A stretch of 64,000 nt of DNA from Chionoecetes opilio (Eukaryota > Arthropoda > Malacostraca > Decapoda > Majidae). A model generated the notes under the pieces. The model ran no database searches. It worked only from the letters and a program-made list of their open reading frames with translations, and had not been told where the DNA came from. Positions 24,653-38,822 of the stretch are shown piece by piece. Each line of letters starts with the position of its first letter. Positions within the stretch are counted from its first letter, which is position 1. The position numbers were made by a program, and so were the translations under genes. The stretch is from NCBI GenBank assembly GCA_016584305.1, contig JACEEZ010020504.1, forward strand, positions 1 through 64,000, given 5' to 3'.

Positions 24653-25099
24653 AAGGGGGGGGGGGGTTTTTTTAAAATTTTAATAGAAAATTGGACGGGG
24701 GAAATTTTTAATGCCATTAAACCCACGCCCCATCCACGAAAAACCCCCAATGCGGTCTGAGACTTTTGCAACCCCCAGGGTCCCAAAAACCTTTTTGCTG
24801 TGTGGTTAAATTAAAACATTTTTTTATCAGGGATTTGCAATTAGGTGATAACTGAATGTCTTTTTTATGAATTTTGTGTACAAATAAAAAAATGACCATT
24901 CATAATGCTCATCCTTTGCTTTTCTCTTTTTTTTCATTTTGAAATACAGGAAATATCCATTCATTATCTTAACTTTTGTTTTTTTTGTATAACTACGTAT
25001 TGTACTAGGTGGGGCTAGAGAAACCCTCGGATATTCGGACTTTCGGCAAATTAAAACCCTCCCCCAAATTTTTTTTGAATTATTTCTTGTTTTCATAAT

Positions 25100-25406
25100 A
25101 AAGGGTTTTACCATAATTCTGCTGCCAGGGTGATGTGATTGGTAAAGAAGCTACTCCCTCCAATTTTACCAGAAAATGGGGGCTGTACCAAAATTTCTGC
25201 TGCCGGGGGGATGTGATTGGTACAAAAAATACTACCTCCAAGTTCCCAAACATCAAGGTGTAAATAATTCTGCTGCAGGTATGTGATTGGTACGAAGCTC
25301 TACCCCAAGTTCCCTAAATGAAGGCTGTACACATAATTCTGCTCCCCGGGTGTTGATTGGTACAGAAGCTACTCCCTCCAAAGTTACCAGAAAATAAAGG
25401 GCTGTA
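25100..25406. repeat. 78-bp satellite, left half, copy B
   Basis: About four units as in copy A. The array continues after the pogo-like element at 26157-26403. Confidence 0.8.
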
Positions 25407-26156
25407 CAGGGGGGTCCCGAAATACGAGAAATTGGGTTTCCACCTGGCATACTCGTTAAGCAAAATCTCGTATAACAAACACATAACTATGGTAAAATAT
25501 AGGTTTGTTCCGGGCCCCATAAATAAAAAAAAAAGAAAAAAAAAGATATTTTTTTAAAGCTAAAATAAACTATAGCAAACAAAAAAACACCGCCCCTATT
25601 TTTCCCCCACTGTACTACCTATTCTTAAAAAAAAACATTCTAAAAGGGAAAAAATAGCACACAAAATAACAAAACTGCACATTATTAAACATAAAACATG
25701 CAAAACAAGAAAAAAAGACTTGAAATGTAGGGGACCCGCGTGATACAATAAAGGTATGTGGGGGTCCCAAGGTTGGGGCGCACCCTGCTAATTCCCCCTA
25801 AAGGTCGGCCGCGCCATATGCTTAATTACCCTTCGGCCACCCCTTGCTAGGGTGACCTGTTGGGGCCCCAAAGGGTTTGGGGGGCCGCCACCTCAATTTT
25901 ACCCCTAATGTCACCCGCGCCATATTTAATTCCCTTCAGGTCACGCTTGCTGGGGGGTGACCTCCTGGGTAAAACCAAATCCCCCTTTTCCACCCCCGGG
26001 GAGTGGTAGGGCGCGTTTTTTGAACTTGAAAATTTTACTCACCCCTTTAAATTCGTACTTTGGGTTTTTCGATTTTGTATATTGAAAAAAAACCCTAATT
26101 TACACTCTCTACATCGATTCTCGTATACCGAATGCTCGTATAAGGGGACCTCCCTG
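25407..26156. mobile_element. pogo-like non-autonomous element, copy B
   Basis: Same element at the same satellite position as copy A, with TA at 25405-25406 and 26157-26158. Length 750 against 753 bases. Confidence 0.85.
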
Positions 26157-26403
26157 TACACAAAATTCGCGCAGGGGTGTGATTGGGTCAGAAGCACCCC
26201 TCCAAATTTTCCCAGTAATAAAGGGTTTACACATAATTCTGCTGCCAGGGTGATGTGTTTGGTACAGAACTACTACCTCCAAAGTTACCAGTACATAAAG
26301 GGGTGACCATAATTCTGCTGCCGGGGTGATGTTTGGTAAAAAGCTACTCCTCCAAATTTCCCAGTAAATAAGCTGACACATAATTCTGCGCCAGGGTGAT
26401 GTG
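26157..26403. repeat. 78-bp satellite, right half, copy B
   Basis: Three units, ending at the same point as in copy A. Confidence 0.8.
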
Positions 26404-27870
26404 CCCCTCTTAACTTCCTAGCTAATGCATTATTATGATCCCTTAATTCCCTGGCCGCTTGCCCCTCTTTCCCTGTTTACTTTAGTCCGTGTTGTGTTTT
26501 AATCAGGGCTTGGAACTTTTTTAATTTTTAAAGGGAAAACGAAACGAAACCGAAAAAAACTAAATTATGCTGAACAAAACGGAAACGAAAACGTTATCAT
26601 ATTTTCTGTTGTGAGCAAAAACCTATTTTGAAATCCCTGTAAAACCCGGGTTAAAAACGTATTTTTCGTTCCATGCCCCTATTTGGTCATCCCCTTTTTT
26701 ACTTCCCTGCCAAAAATTTAATAAATGCATCTGTATTACATACTAATTAAATTAAATCTACTGTATTTGTTCACTTGGCAAAGAGATGCGGTTTTTTTCA
26801 AATAGTATCATATGCACCATTTTTTATTTAATTTGTGAAGAAAACTATTTTTTTCCCTTTTATAATTTGAATTTGTTTGTGTCCTTTGTGATATGTATCA
26901 CGTTTCCCCTTTTTTTTACACCTTCCAAACGTGCAAAAGTTAAACTATTATACTGCATTTGGTTTAAGAATTACTTAGATTAATATCCATATTCGAAAAA
27001 GGGGTTATATATCGTGATATGTCTTAAATTTTAACGTGTTCATAGCCCAAAGCTTGGGTTTGCCGAATTTCGGTGTGAGTGCCTAAGTTCGAGTCTTTGA
27101 AGTACCACTGTAGTCATTGTTTCATTGATTAGGTTTATTTAATTAGTGGGCTGGTGATATTACGAATTAATATCGTTTTACCATATATAATATTAATAAA
27201 TAATTAGTGATTCATGTCTTTACGATGACTGAGATTGCATACTCCTACACTACGCTTCCTGTATTGTATAGGTATGTAAATGTGTTGCCTTATTTAAGTC
27301 ATATAATAATATAGTTCTTACGACATTTAAGGGTTTGATTTTGTTAGATACTATGCACCATGAAATGTATGGCTTTATTACCATCTATAAAAATGTAGTC
27401 ATGTACAGGCATTATTATTTAGTTAGCCCTACGGCTAATAGCATATTCATTACATGGTTTGAGTATAACGTTCTAACCGGTTTTCATTTCGTTCTAACCG
27501 GTTCAGGAACGTTATGTTTGGAGGAGGAACGAAAAACGAAACGTTAATAATACTGTTTCTGATCGGAACGAACCGTTTGAGAAATGATTTAGTTTTCAAG
27601 CCCTGGTTTTAATGTAGCAATGATCCATTTGGGGCCATTCTTCTGTGATCTTATCGCTCTTTGGAATATTGTATTTTGACCTGTAGACAAATTGCTAACC
27701 AAGGTTGTCTATGCCTCATCAGCGCTGACCTCACTGACTCCTCTCTGGGTTAAAGCTAAATCATCTCCCTATTTAGCATCTATTCTGTGTAACACAAGAT
27801 TTTTTAATAGACAATGCGTCATCTGGATTTGTCAGGGAAGCCTATTTCAGTTGCCATGTCCTGCATGGTG

Positions 27871-28317
27871 AGAAGAGTTATTCTGAAATACTAATTATAT
27901 GCATTTCATTTAACTCCTATTGCGGGACTTTTGAGGCCACTAATAATAAGAATAGGTACTAACTCCTTTCAACGTAAGAGCAGTATTTTCAGTTCTGCAT
28001 GGTTAAAGGCGGCAAGTCAGGCACACGGGTGAAGCAACCTCAGACCTGCTGACATGTCTTTCCTGGGTGACCTTTCCAAAGAACCATGGATGCTAAAATT
28101 GCTAAGGCATACAAGATGTAGATTCAAGAAAGGCCCGAAACTACCAATGTGCCAGCCTACTTATGTAACATCAGTATTCATCAAACAAGATCAAATAAGT
28201 AGGAAAGTGCCTTGTAAGTAGCTTGTGGTAGATTCAGGGTAATGCTCATACAGCCTGACCTTGTACACGCCACTCTGGTGACTACCTGCAACCATCCAGC
28301 GGTGATGATAACTGAAG
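27871..28317. other. Unassigned clean sequence
   Basis: Ordinary composition. No gene, RNA or repeat recognised. Confidence 0.35.
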
Positions 28318-28319
28318 TA

Positions 28320-28401
28320 CAGTAAAACCCTTATAACTCGGCACTGTATAACTCGGAATTTGATATAACTCGGCAAGGCAAAGACAAAGTTTTTTTTTTT
28401 T
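28320..28401. mobile_element. Single end of the pogo/Tigger-like element seen at 13466
   Basis: TA|CAGTAAAACCCTTATAACTC, then further AACTCGG repeats, then GGCAAGGCAAAGACAAAG joined to the poly-T of a SINE. It is the reverse complement of 14002-14113. The opposite end is not present beyond the SINE. Confidence 0.75.
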
Positions 28402-28746
28402 TTTTTTTTTTCCATCTATGCCTATAGCGCGTGTAGGCAGTGAGCTCCAGGGTGGGATGGTAGGCCCTGGAGGCTCACTCGAGGGCTGTGATGGTTGGCC
28501 CTCGCCAGTGGTGGCGCAGGCAGGATTCTTATAGTGACACCTGTAATTAGAGGCTCATGCCGCCCCCCCGTGTCCTCCCATGCACTCGCAGTCGAAGGTA
28601 GAGTTAATGGACAGGGCATGTGGGTGTTCTTAGGCCACTCGATGGTGCAGAAAGATTTCAAGTGGATTTATGGGTCTCACTCGGGATCGAACTCGGGTTT
28701 TCGAGAACGCCACTCGGTGACGCTAACCACTCTGCTACCGCCTCCC
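28402..28746 (-). repeat. tRNA-derived SINE, most complete copy
   Basis: On the minus strand the head at 28746 reads GGGGAGGCGGTAGCAGAGTG with A box TAGCAGAGTGG and, 35 bases on, B box GAGTTCGATCCC, the RNA polymerase III promoter arrangement of tRNA genes. A body of about 250 bases follows and a poly-A (T run at 28390-28411 on the plus strand). Length about 345. Related copies: 20535-20852 and, truncated, 13815-14000. Confidence 0.85.
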
Positions 28747-29794
28747 CTAAACTGCATCTCTTGGTTTTCACTCGGTATATCGAGACTGGCAGATGCATAA
28801 GTCAGCATTTATGGCCATGCTGCCTTGGTTTGCTCACTACGACCACACAAACTACACATGCTGGGGAGTGATATATGGTGCTGATATAAGTCAATTAGAC
28901 AGTTCACATCCAGACATCTACCAACAATTCATGGATGGTGACTACGTTGTGAAATCAACACGCAAGAGCTTCAACCAAATTAGCACTGATCTTGCACTGG
29001 AGCACGTCAACAAAGTCGGGAAAGTCGCTGGTGGTCTGATAGGAATAACTCGAACAGACAGTGCAAGGGACAAATGGTGCCTGGCATACAACGAGCGAAG
29101 CCGAATTGTTGACGAAATCACTTCAATGTTTGGCATGGCAATCGACGACACCGAGTATGCACCATCTGCGTACAAAGATGTCAGTCCAGCAAGAATAAAG
29201 AGGGACAGAGAAGATGTTCAAAAGCTACAGGAAAAGTTATCACGATTCACAATATTTGACAGTGAGAGCAACGCAGGCGACGAGTTGACCTGTCTGATGA
29301 CAATGGATCTTGCCCCTGAAAACATCAAGAACGCCTTACTGACCGCTGAAACCATGGAAATCAAAGATCAAAGAATTTGTGGAATCAAGGATTTGCAAAC
29401 AAGACATCGGCTTTCATGTAAAATTGAAACAGTCCACCGAGTCCTACACTGACGACAATGTACACACTAGAAACGAGGAAGGATGCTAGTCCAAAAGGGT
29501 CAAACCATCAAAGCAGACAGGCTTCTGTTCCAGCGGCTTCTTGTGGCACAGGACTCCGGACGTGATATAGACCTTAAAAGTCTTCTGAGTCATGAAGTAA
29601 CCCCGTACCACTGTCATTGGCAGACACGGCAGGATCCCCTACGCCCTAAGAATAAAGCTGCGCTCGGGAAGATCTTGGAGGATGGGAGTAACTGTTGAGT
29701 CCTGCCAAAGTCTTCGCTTAAGACATGTTTAATCATAGACTAGCCTCAAAGCCCCCCTCTGGGCGGACTTTTTGGCTAGCTCCTGCGGAGGCTA

Positions 29795-29849
29795 TTGGTG
29801 GGCCTTCGGCCCACCACCTGTGTTAGGTGGGCCTTCGGCCCACCAAACA
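29795..29849. repeat. Twin hairpins with TTCG loops
   Basis: GGTGGGCCTTCGGCCCACC occurs at 29798-29816 and 29827-29845. Each is a 7-base stem closed by C(TTCG)G, the very stable RNA tetraloop arrangement. Confidence 0.75.
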
Positions 29850-29917
29850 CAGACTCTCCAGATAGCCCCTTCTAACTTTCCTGAAATCATGGATGTAGAA
29901 ATGTATGTATTAACGCC

Positions 29918-30215
29918 AACCCATTCACATCACCCCCCAACCCATTCACTCACCCATTACCCATCACCCCCCCACCCATTCACTACACCCATTACCCATC
30001 ACCACATACCCATTATCCATCACCCCCCACCTATTCCCTCACCCATCACCCCCCACCCATTACCCATCACCACACACCCATTCACTCACCCATTACCCAT
30101 CACCCCCCCACCTATTCCCTCACCCATCACCCCCCACCCATTCACTCACACCATCACCCCACACCCATTACCCATCACCCCACCCATTCACTCACCCATT
30201 ACCCATCACCCCTAC
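29918..30215. repeat. CCCATTCAC/CCCATTACC minisatellite
   Basis: About 300 bases of alternating CCCATTCACTCA, CCCATTACCCATCA and CCCCCCAC modules in higher-order order. The apparent Pro/His/Thr reading frame is a by-product. Confidence 0.85.
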
Positions 30216-30415
30216 ATCAAGGTTTCCTCAATTCTCGCAACCCACATTTTTTTTCCTCACAATTCTCGCTAATAGGCTACAATAAAAAATAAAAAATAAA
30301 AAAAAGTGATCGGATCATCCCATAAGTGGGCTTATAATGTGCCCCTTGTCGAGCTGGTTCCAAAACTGTGCCATATGATAAGATTGTGCCACGGGGGGCG
30401 GAACTTAGCGCGGGA

Positions 30416-30478
30416 CACACACACACACCACACACACCACACACACACACACACACACCACAACACACACACACACAC
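30416..30478. repeat. (CA)n microsatellite
   Basis: Interrupted CA repeat at the right end of the 29721-30479 insertion. Confidence 0.9.
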
Positions 30479-30659
30479 TTTCGCTTATATTATTATAGAT
30501 GGTCAGGCATTGGTACAAGCCATTGGAAAACTAACGGGGGAAAAGTCATTTGGAGATCTGGGTTTATGTCTTTTAATGCATCAGTGTTCAGTCATTTCAA
30601 GAGCACTGCCTCATGAGAATTATTTATTATTATTATTATTATATTATTATTATTAATTA

Positions 30660-31575
30660 TTTATTTTTTTTTTTTTTTTTTATTTTTTTTTTTTTTTTCC
30701 ATCACAAAGGACTGGCCAGGGCACAAAAAAATGGGTACACAAAGCCCGCTTAGTTAAGTCCCTATAAATAAGACAGTAAGAGAATAATATAAAAAAAGAG
30801 GGGTGAGCCAATTTAGTTCGGGAGGTTCTTGTTACTCTTTCTTGAAAAGATTTAAGTCATAGGAAAGTGGAAAAATAGAAACAGGAAGAGAGTTCCAGAG
30901 TTTACCCGTGAAAGGGATGAAAGAGTAAAGATACTGAAATTTAAATTCTTGCATTAGGAAGATGGACAGAATAGGGATGAGAATGAGTAGAAAGTCTTGT
31001 GCAGCGAGCCACGGGAGGGGGGGGAGGCATGCAGTTTGCAAGTTCAGAAGAGCAGAGCATGAAAATAGCGGTTAGAAGAGAGCAAGAGAAGCAACATTGT
31101 GGCGGTGATTTAAAGATTGAAGACAGTCAGTCAGAGGAGAGGAGTTGATGAGACGAAAAGCTTTTGACTCAACCCTGTTTAGGAGAGCTGTATGAGTGGA
31201 TCCTCCCCAAACATGTGAGACATACTCCATACATGGGCGGATAAGGCCCCTGTAGAGAGCAAGCAATTGGGAGGGAGAAAAATAGGTCACAGACGCCACA
31301 TGACACCTAACTTCTTAGAAGCTGTTTTAGCAAGAATGATGTGAAATTTCCAGTTCAGATTTTTAGTATAGAATAGTCCTAGAATGTTCATTGTAGAAGG
31401 AGACAGTTGAGTGTCATTGAAGAAGAGGGGATAGTTATTTGGTAGGTTTTGTCGAGTAGATAGGTGAAGAAATTGGGTTTTTGAGGCATTGAACAAAACA
31501 AGGTTTGCTTTGCCCCAATCAGAAATTATAGAAAGATCAGAAGTTAGGCACTCGGTGGCATCTCTCCGTGAATCG
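30660..31575 (-). pseudogene. 5'-truncated jockey-type LINE (reverse transcriptase C-terminus)
   Basis: On the minus strand from 31575: DATECLTSDLSIISDWGKAN, LVLFNASKTQFLHLSTRQ, LSPSTMNILGL, KKLGVMWRL, then in a second frame SPSQLLALYRGLIRPCMEYV, SHVWGGSTHTALLNRVESKA, and further on YSFIPFTGKLWNSLPVSIFP. This is the region after the catalytic site (thumb and C-terminal domain) of a LINE polymerase very common in crabs and shrimps. The 3' end carries poly-A (T runs at 30663-30698). The upstream half of ORF2, including the FADD site, is missing, as in ordinary abortive target-primed insertion. It interrupts the host gene between VQAIGK...SHFKSTAS and VVFDRYR. Confidence 0.85.
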
Positions 31576-32699
31576 ATGTGAACCGATGTGGTTTTCGATC
31601 GATATCGTATCACATCAATCAAGTCTGGGACCCGGGAAAGGAGAGAGGGGCGAGTACGTTCTATCCAGCACAAGATCGACAGCAGAGAGATTCCACTCCC
31701 TGCCAACTGGAAGCAGTTCATGGACTTACCAGAAAACAAGGCAAATCTTACCAAGTTTCTCAGCGATCAAATGATGTTAAAGGCAAAAAAGAGCCGACCC
31801 ACTTGTGAGTTGATCACTGCAGGTGGGTTTGAGGAAGAAACCAAAGTAGCATCGTCACAGGGGTCTGATGTTGAACAGCTGCAATCATCTCACGAGGAGG
31901 CCGATACACGTATAATATTGCATGCCAAGGTGGCCTATATGGATGGATACGAACGGATCATAGTCTCGTGCAGGGACACCGACGTATTGGTACTGCTCAC
32001 ACACTTGGCGGGACAATTAAGTGGAGAGCTCTGGATGAGAACTGGCACAAGGCAGGAACGGCCTTATGTGGCTGTGCACGACATACAGTTGACACCGACC
32101 ATGCAGCGTAACATCCTGGTGTACCATGCGGTTACAGGATGTGACAACAGTCAGTCAACCAAGTGGACACGGGAAAAAGACGACATGGAAGGTATTCCAG
32201 CAACACGGAGCATTGCTTGATGACCTCGGACGTGGCACGCTGTCAGAATCCACCATACGGAGTGTGGAAGAGTTCTTCTGCCGCATTTACTCACCAACTT
32301 TGGACTAAACTAATATCGCCGATATGCGATACCGCATGTTTCAAAAGGGCACCAAAGACCAAAAGCTTCCGCCAAGTCGAAAATGTCTTGAACAACACAT
32401 CAAACGCGCACACCACCAGGCTCAGGTGTGGTTCCAGGCAGATGTACCAATCCCTGAAATAGAGTCGCCCACTGGAAGTGGATGGTACGAGGATGCTACG
32501 AGAAGACTACACCCACACGTCAGTGTGGACGATCCTCTGCCAAACTAGTTCTCAGACATAGTCTGCTGCAAGTGCAAAAATTGTGCAACTTCCAGATGCT
32601 CTTGTAGGGACAAGAACTTGAAGTGCATAGCTGCATGTACCTGTAATAACGGAGTGTGTCACAACCCATAGTGTGGCAATTGAAACGGACTCCGAGTGA

Positions 32700-33185
32700 C
32701 TTAAACACAACATTCTTTCATTTCATTTCATGTACATGTAAACTTGCATATATGCAATGATGCGCCTTTTCCGTCCATCGTTCACTGTTGCGTTACCTAA
32801 ATTTTCACTTGATGTATGTTATGTTTGTAATAAGTAATTAAATCTACTCATTATTATAGCATAAACCAATATTTTTACAGTATGGCTTGTTATTCTGCTA
32901 ATTTTGACACCAAATATAAGTTTGTACCTGCATTATTGGTCATTCTATTGACATTTTTGTATTTTCGAGATAATCAGATATTTCGCGATTGACCTCTTTC
33001 ACAAAATAACCCACTGTGAGGTCCCAAATCAAAATATCAAGTGTCATCCAGGCTAATATTTCTCAGGTGGTGTCATGGTTCAATCCTAGCATGGGTGACA
33101 GCTTGTAACAAACCGTTACCCCTCGTAAAATTTTGACATTATATTCCTAGTCTACCTGGTCCAGTCCGTAAATCGACAAAGTTGT
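32700..33185. other. AT-rich flank, nothing recognised
   Basis: Follows the Cys-rich end of the broken gene; probably its 3' flank. No inverted repeat matching the 5' side was found. Confidence 0.35.
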
Positions 33186-33189
33186 CCGG

Positions 33190-33780
33190 CGGTCCGAGCA
33201 TCTCCTGTCACCCCTGGTCAGTGTCCGCGCCTCCCGCCAGGTGGCAGCATGCTCAGCGGTCGTATTGTTTACATTTGGGCACACGACACTCACGGTTCAC
33301 CTCCACCGCCTCCGTCAGTTCCCTGACCCCCACTGCCCCTGGTGCAGGAACATCTCTGAGACTATTGAACACATTATGCTGCCTCTCGCCAGGTGGCAGC
33401 ATGCTCAGCGGTCGTATTGTTTACATTTGGGGACACGAAACTCACGGTTCACCTGCACTGCCTCCATTAGTCCCCTGACCCCCACTGCCCCTGGTGCAGG
33501 AACATCTCTGAGACTATTGAAAACTTTCTGCTGCAGTGTCCGCGCTTCCACACCCACCGTGTAGTGCTACGCTCTCAACTCCACAGATCGCCACCTGTGA
33601 CCTGCCCACCCTGCTGGCGGCGGCTGGCGTCCACCCATCCCGTCAATACGCTGTCATCCGCCCCACCTGTGCCTTCCTGAGGAAGACAGGTCAAACTACA
33701 GCGCCTGTGATAGCTTTTATAGGACATCACCAGGGCTCATAGTGTTCCCCAAGGGATCCTCGCAGCCCTAAAAACAAAAC
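33190..33780 (+). pseudogene. LINE 3' end with zinc-finger C-terminus and internal duplication
   Basis: Frames give VLFTFGHTTLTVHLHRLRQF, PDPHCPWCRNISETIEHIML, then LPTLLAAAGVHPSRQYAVI and CAFLRKTGQ. The C-x2-C-x7-H arrangement (CPWCRNISETIEH), with a further Cys expected after H, is the C-terminal zinc-binding motif of jockey/R1-type ORF2 proteins. A 152-base stretch is duplicated in tandem (AGGTGGCAGC at 33239 and 33391), so the zinc finger occurs twice. A frameshift after the second copy and the lack of upstream polymerase make it a pseudogene. 12886-13175 is a second copy of its end. Confidence 0.75.
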
Positions 33781-33954
33781 AAAGTGACGTAAATGTCCGC
33801 GGCGGGTAGTTGATATTGGCGGTTGCCGGACAGTAAATACTAGAGTAGGATAAAGTCCGGGGGTGGGTAATGGCCTCAGACTGTTGTGATTCCTGGACTT
33901 TTGCAGTTCCCGGACCAGTGCTCCCCCCTATTAGTCCGGGAAAACGAGGGTTGT

Positions 33955-34225
33955 ATTATATATATATATATATATATATATATTGATGTTTCAGGGTGAC
34001 AAAGACACTCGTCATACTTGGGGTTGTTTATGCGCAACGTTTCGCCAAGGCACTTGGCATCATCAGGCTAAAAATAGTTAAAAATTTAATATATTGCAAT
34101 GCTAAAAAGCGAAATCTAAAAAATTAATTCTAAGAAACAATAAAATATTCCTATATTATCTAAAATTACTAACTAATAAATAAAATATAATTTGTACTTA
34201 ACGGACCTTGGTGTGTATGCTGTCT
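33955..34225. repeat. TA tract and GCGCAACGTTTCGCC motif
   Basis: A short (TA)n is followed by GCGCAACGTTTCGCCAAGGC and GGCATCATCAGGC. This phrase resembles the ends of Penelope-like retroelements, but no GIY-YIG or reverse transcriptase sequence is beside it. Confidence 0.3.
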
Positions 34226-34332
<107 letters not shown>

Positions 34333-34360
34333 TGTGTACTGTAATATCATATATATATAT

Positions 34361-37805
<3,445 letters not shown>

Positions 37806-38775
37806 GCAGGAGAGAAAAAGACGGATAGAACAAAGAATGAGAAAAAAAGATGCGAATGTAGCACAGAATAATCGAAGTTAGAACAAGTGTAACAAGAGAA
37901 AAAAAGTTAAAAAAGAAGGAGTTATAACGGGCAAATTATGAAAACGTCTCATAAACGAACCATTTAGAATTTTCAACGGGATCTCAAAATTGTTTGTTCA
38001 AAACGTTTACACCGAATCTAGTTCTGTTTAAAATTTTGTTATAACAAAAAAAATCAAAAAATTATTCAAAATATAAGAATGTTGACACTAAATTGGGTGT
38101 CAAGCACAAAAATGCTAGAAAGCCACACAGGTGGAAGATAGCGATTGTCTTGACAATTTGACAAACGGTTGCTGTTATGACGAGATTTGTAAGACATGGC
38201 TAATTGGTTTAGCCTATACCCCGTCAATGTCGTAATGATTAAGCAAACAAGGAGAAGATTTGTCAATGCCTAAAAGTGCTAACCCCTTTAGTGCAATTAA
38301 AAAGGATTCCACGATTTGAAAAGGGGAGAAGAAGGTGAAGCGGTACTTAAGAGGAGAAGAGTGGGACTCGTAAAAGACTTGCTCTCGACCTTTCCTATGA
38401 ACAACATGTCCATTATTCAAAATAAAATGATTGCGACGGAAGCTCATAGACAAAAATGTTACTAGAATCAATAAGAGAAAAGAAAGAGCCTCAAGCACTG
38501 TGTACCGTCAGATAACAATGGATGTAATAGAAGTATAACGCCTGCCACGTCGAATCGAAAAAAAAAGTTTCCTGGCGACTTTAGTGATATCTACAGTAGG
38601 CGAGTTTCGGTAAATATAAGGGAATTACGCCACACTTAAAAAAAAAATGCCGGACACGTTATCTCAAGTAGATTGGTCAAAGAGTAAAGAAAAATACATT
38701 CGGATTACGAATTTAAAAATTACAGTTTTTAGGAATCGTAATCATTCGTAAATGACGTAAGGCCTGTGTAAATAG

Positions 38776-38777
<2 letters not shown>
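37806..38777. other. Unassigned clean sequence
   Basis: AT-rich, low repeat content. A 94-codon minus frame at 38214-38498 has no motif I know. No RNA gene seen. Confidence 0.35.

Positions 38778-38822
<45 letters not shown>

Larger units (their letters stand above)
24745..27870 (+). repeat. Tandem segmental duplication, copy B
   Basis: Partner of copy A. Its right third (after about 27050) is cleaner than copy A, for example GTTCTAACCGGTTCAGGAAC where A reads GTTTAACCGGTTCAGGCG. No gene is visible in either copy. Confidence 0.8.
29721..30479 (+). mobile_element. Insertion with 8-base target duplication, (CA)n tail
   Basis: TTCGCTTA occurs at 29713-29720 and again at 30480-30487, exactly where the host gene is interrupted, so the 759 bases between are one insertion. 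It contains a hairpin-rich head, a CCCATTCACTCACCCATTAC-type minisatellite, A-rich sequence and a terminal (CA)n. A retroposon with a microsatellite tail fits best; no coding region is present. Confidence 0.65.
28749..32671 (+). pseudogene. Broken gene of an invertebrate mobile-type multi-domain family
   Basis: The pieces run in order: HYDHTNYTCWGVIYGAD with a helical region (28793-29452); KADRLLFQRLLVAQDSGRDI and NKAALGKILE (29483-29698); YIIIDGQALVQAIGK (30487-30530); SSHEEADTRIILHA, SCRDTDVLVLLTHL and YHAVTGCDNS (31588-32170); RMFQKGTKDQKLPPS; and a Cys-rich tail CKCKNCATSRCSCRDKN (to 32671). Repeated acidic positions (IDGQA, HEEADTR, CRDTDVL, TGCD) look like a PIN/FEN1-type metal-binding nuclease fold. 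That is my inference; I know this protein type only as uncharacterised multi-copy genes of cnidarians, molluscs and crustaceans. The copy is dead: insertions at 29721-30479 and about 30660-31575, frameshifts near 28790, 29450 and 32155, and stops at 32306 (TAA) and 32546 (TAG). No intron is needed. Confidence 0.7.

Noticed and set aside
21848..26403. Repeated 78-base units considered as a CRISPR array
   Set aside because: Units are contiguous satellite repeats without unique spacers, in an animal genome, and no cas-like gene is near.
28664..28746. A tRNA gene, from the A and B boxes
   Set aside because: The boxes head a SINE with a 250-base non-tRNA body and poly-A; the cloverleaf arms do not pair properly.
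29772..30272. 166-codon plus-strand frame rich in Pro, His and Thr
   Set aside because: Produced by the CCCATTCAC/CCCATTACC minisatellite inside a retroposon-like insertion.
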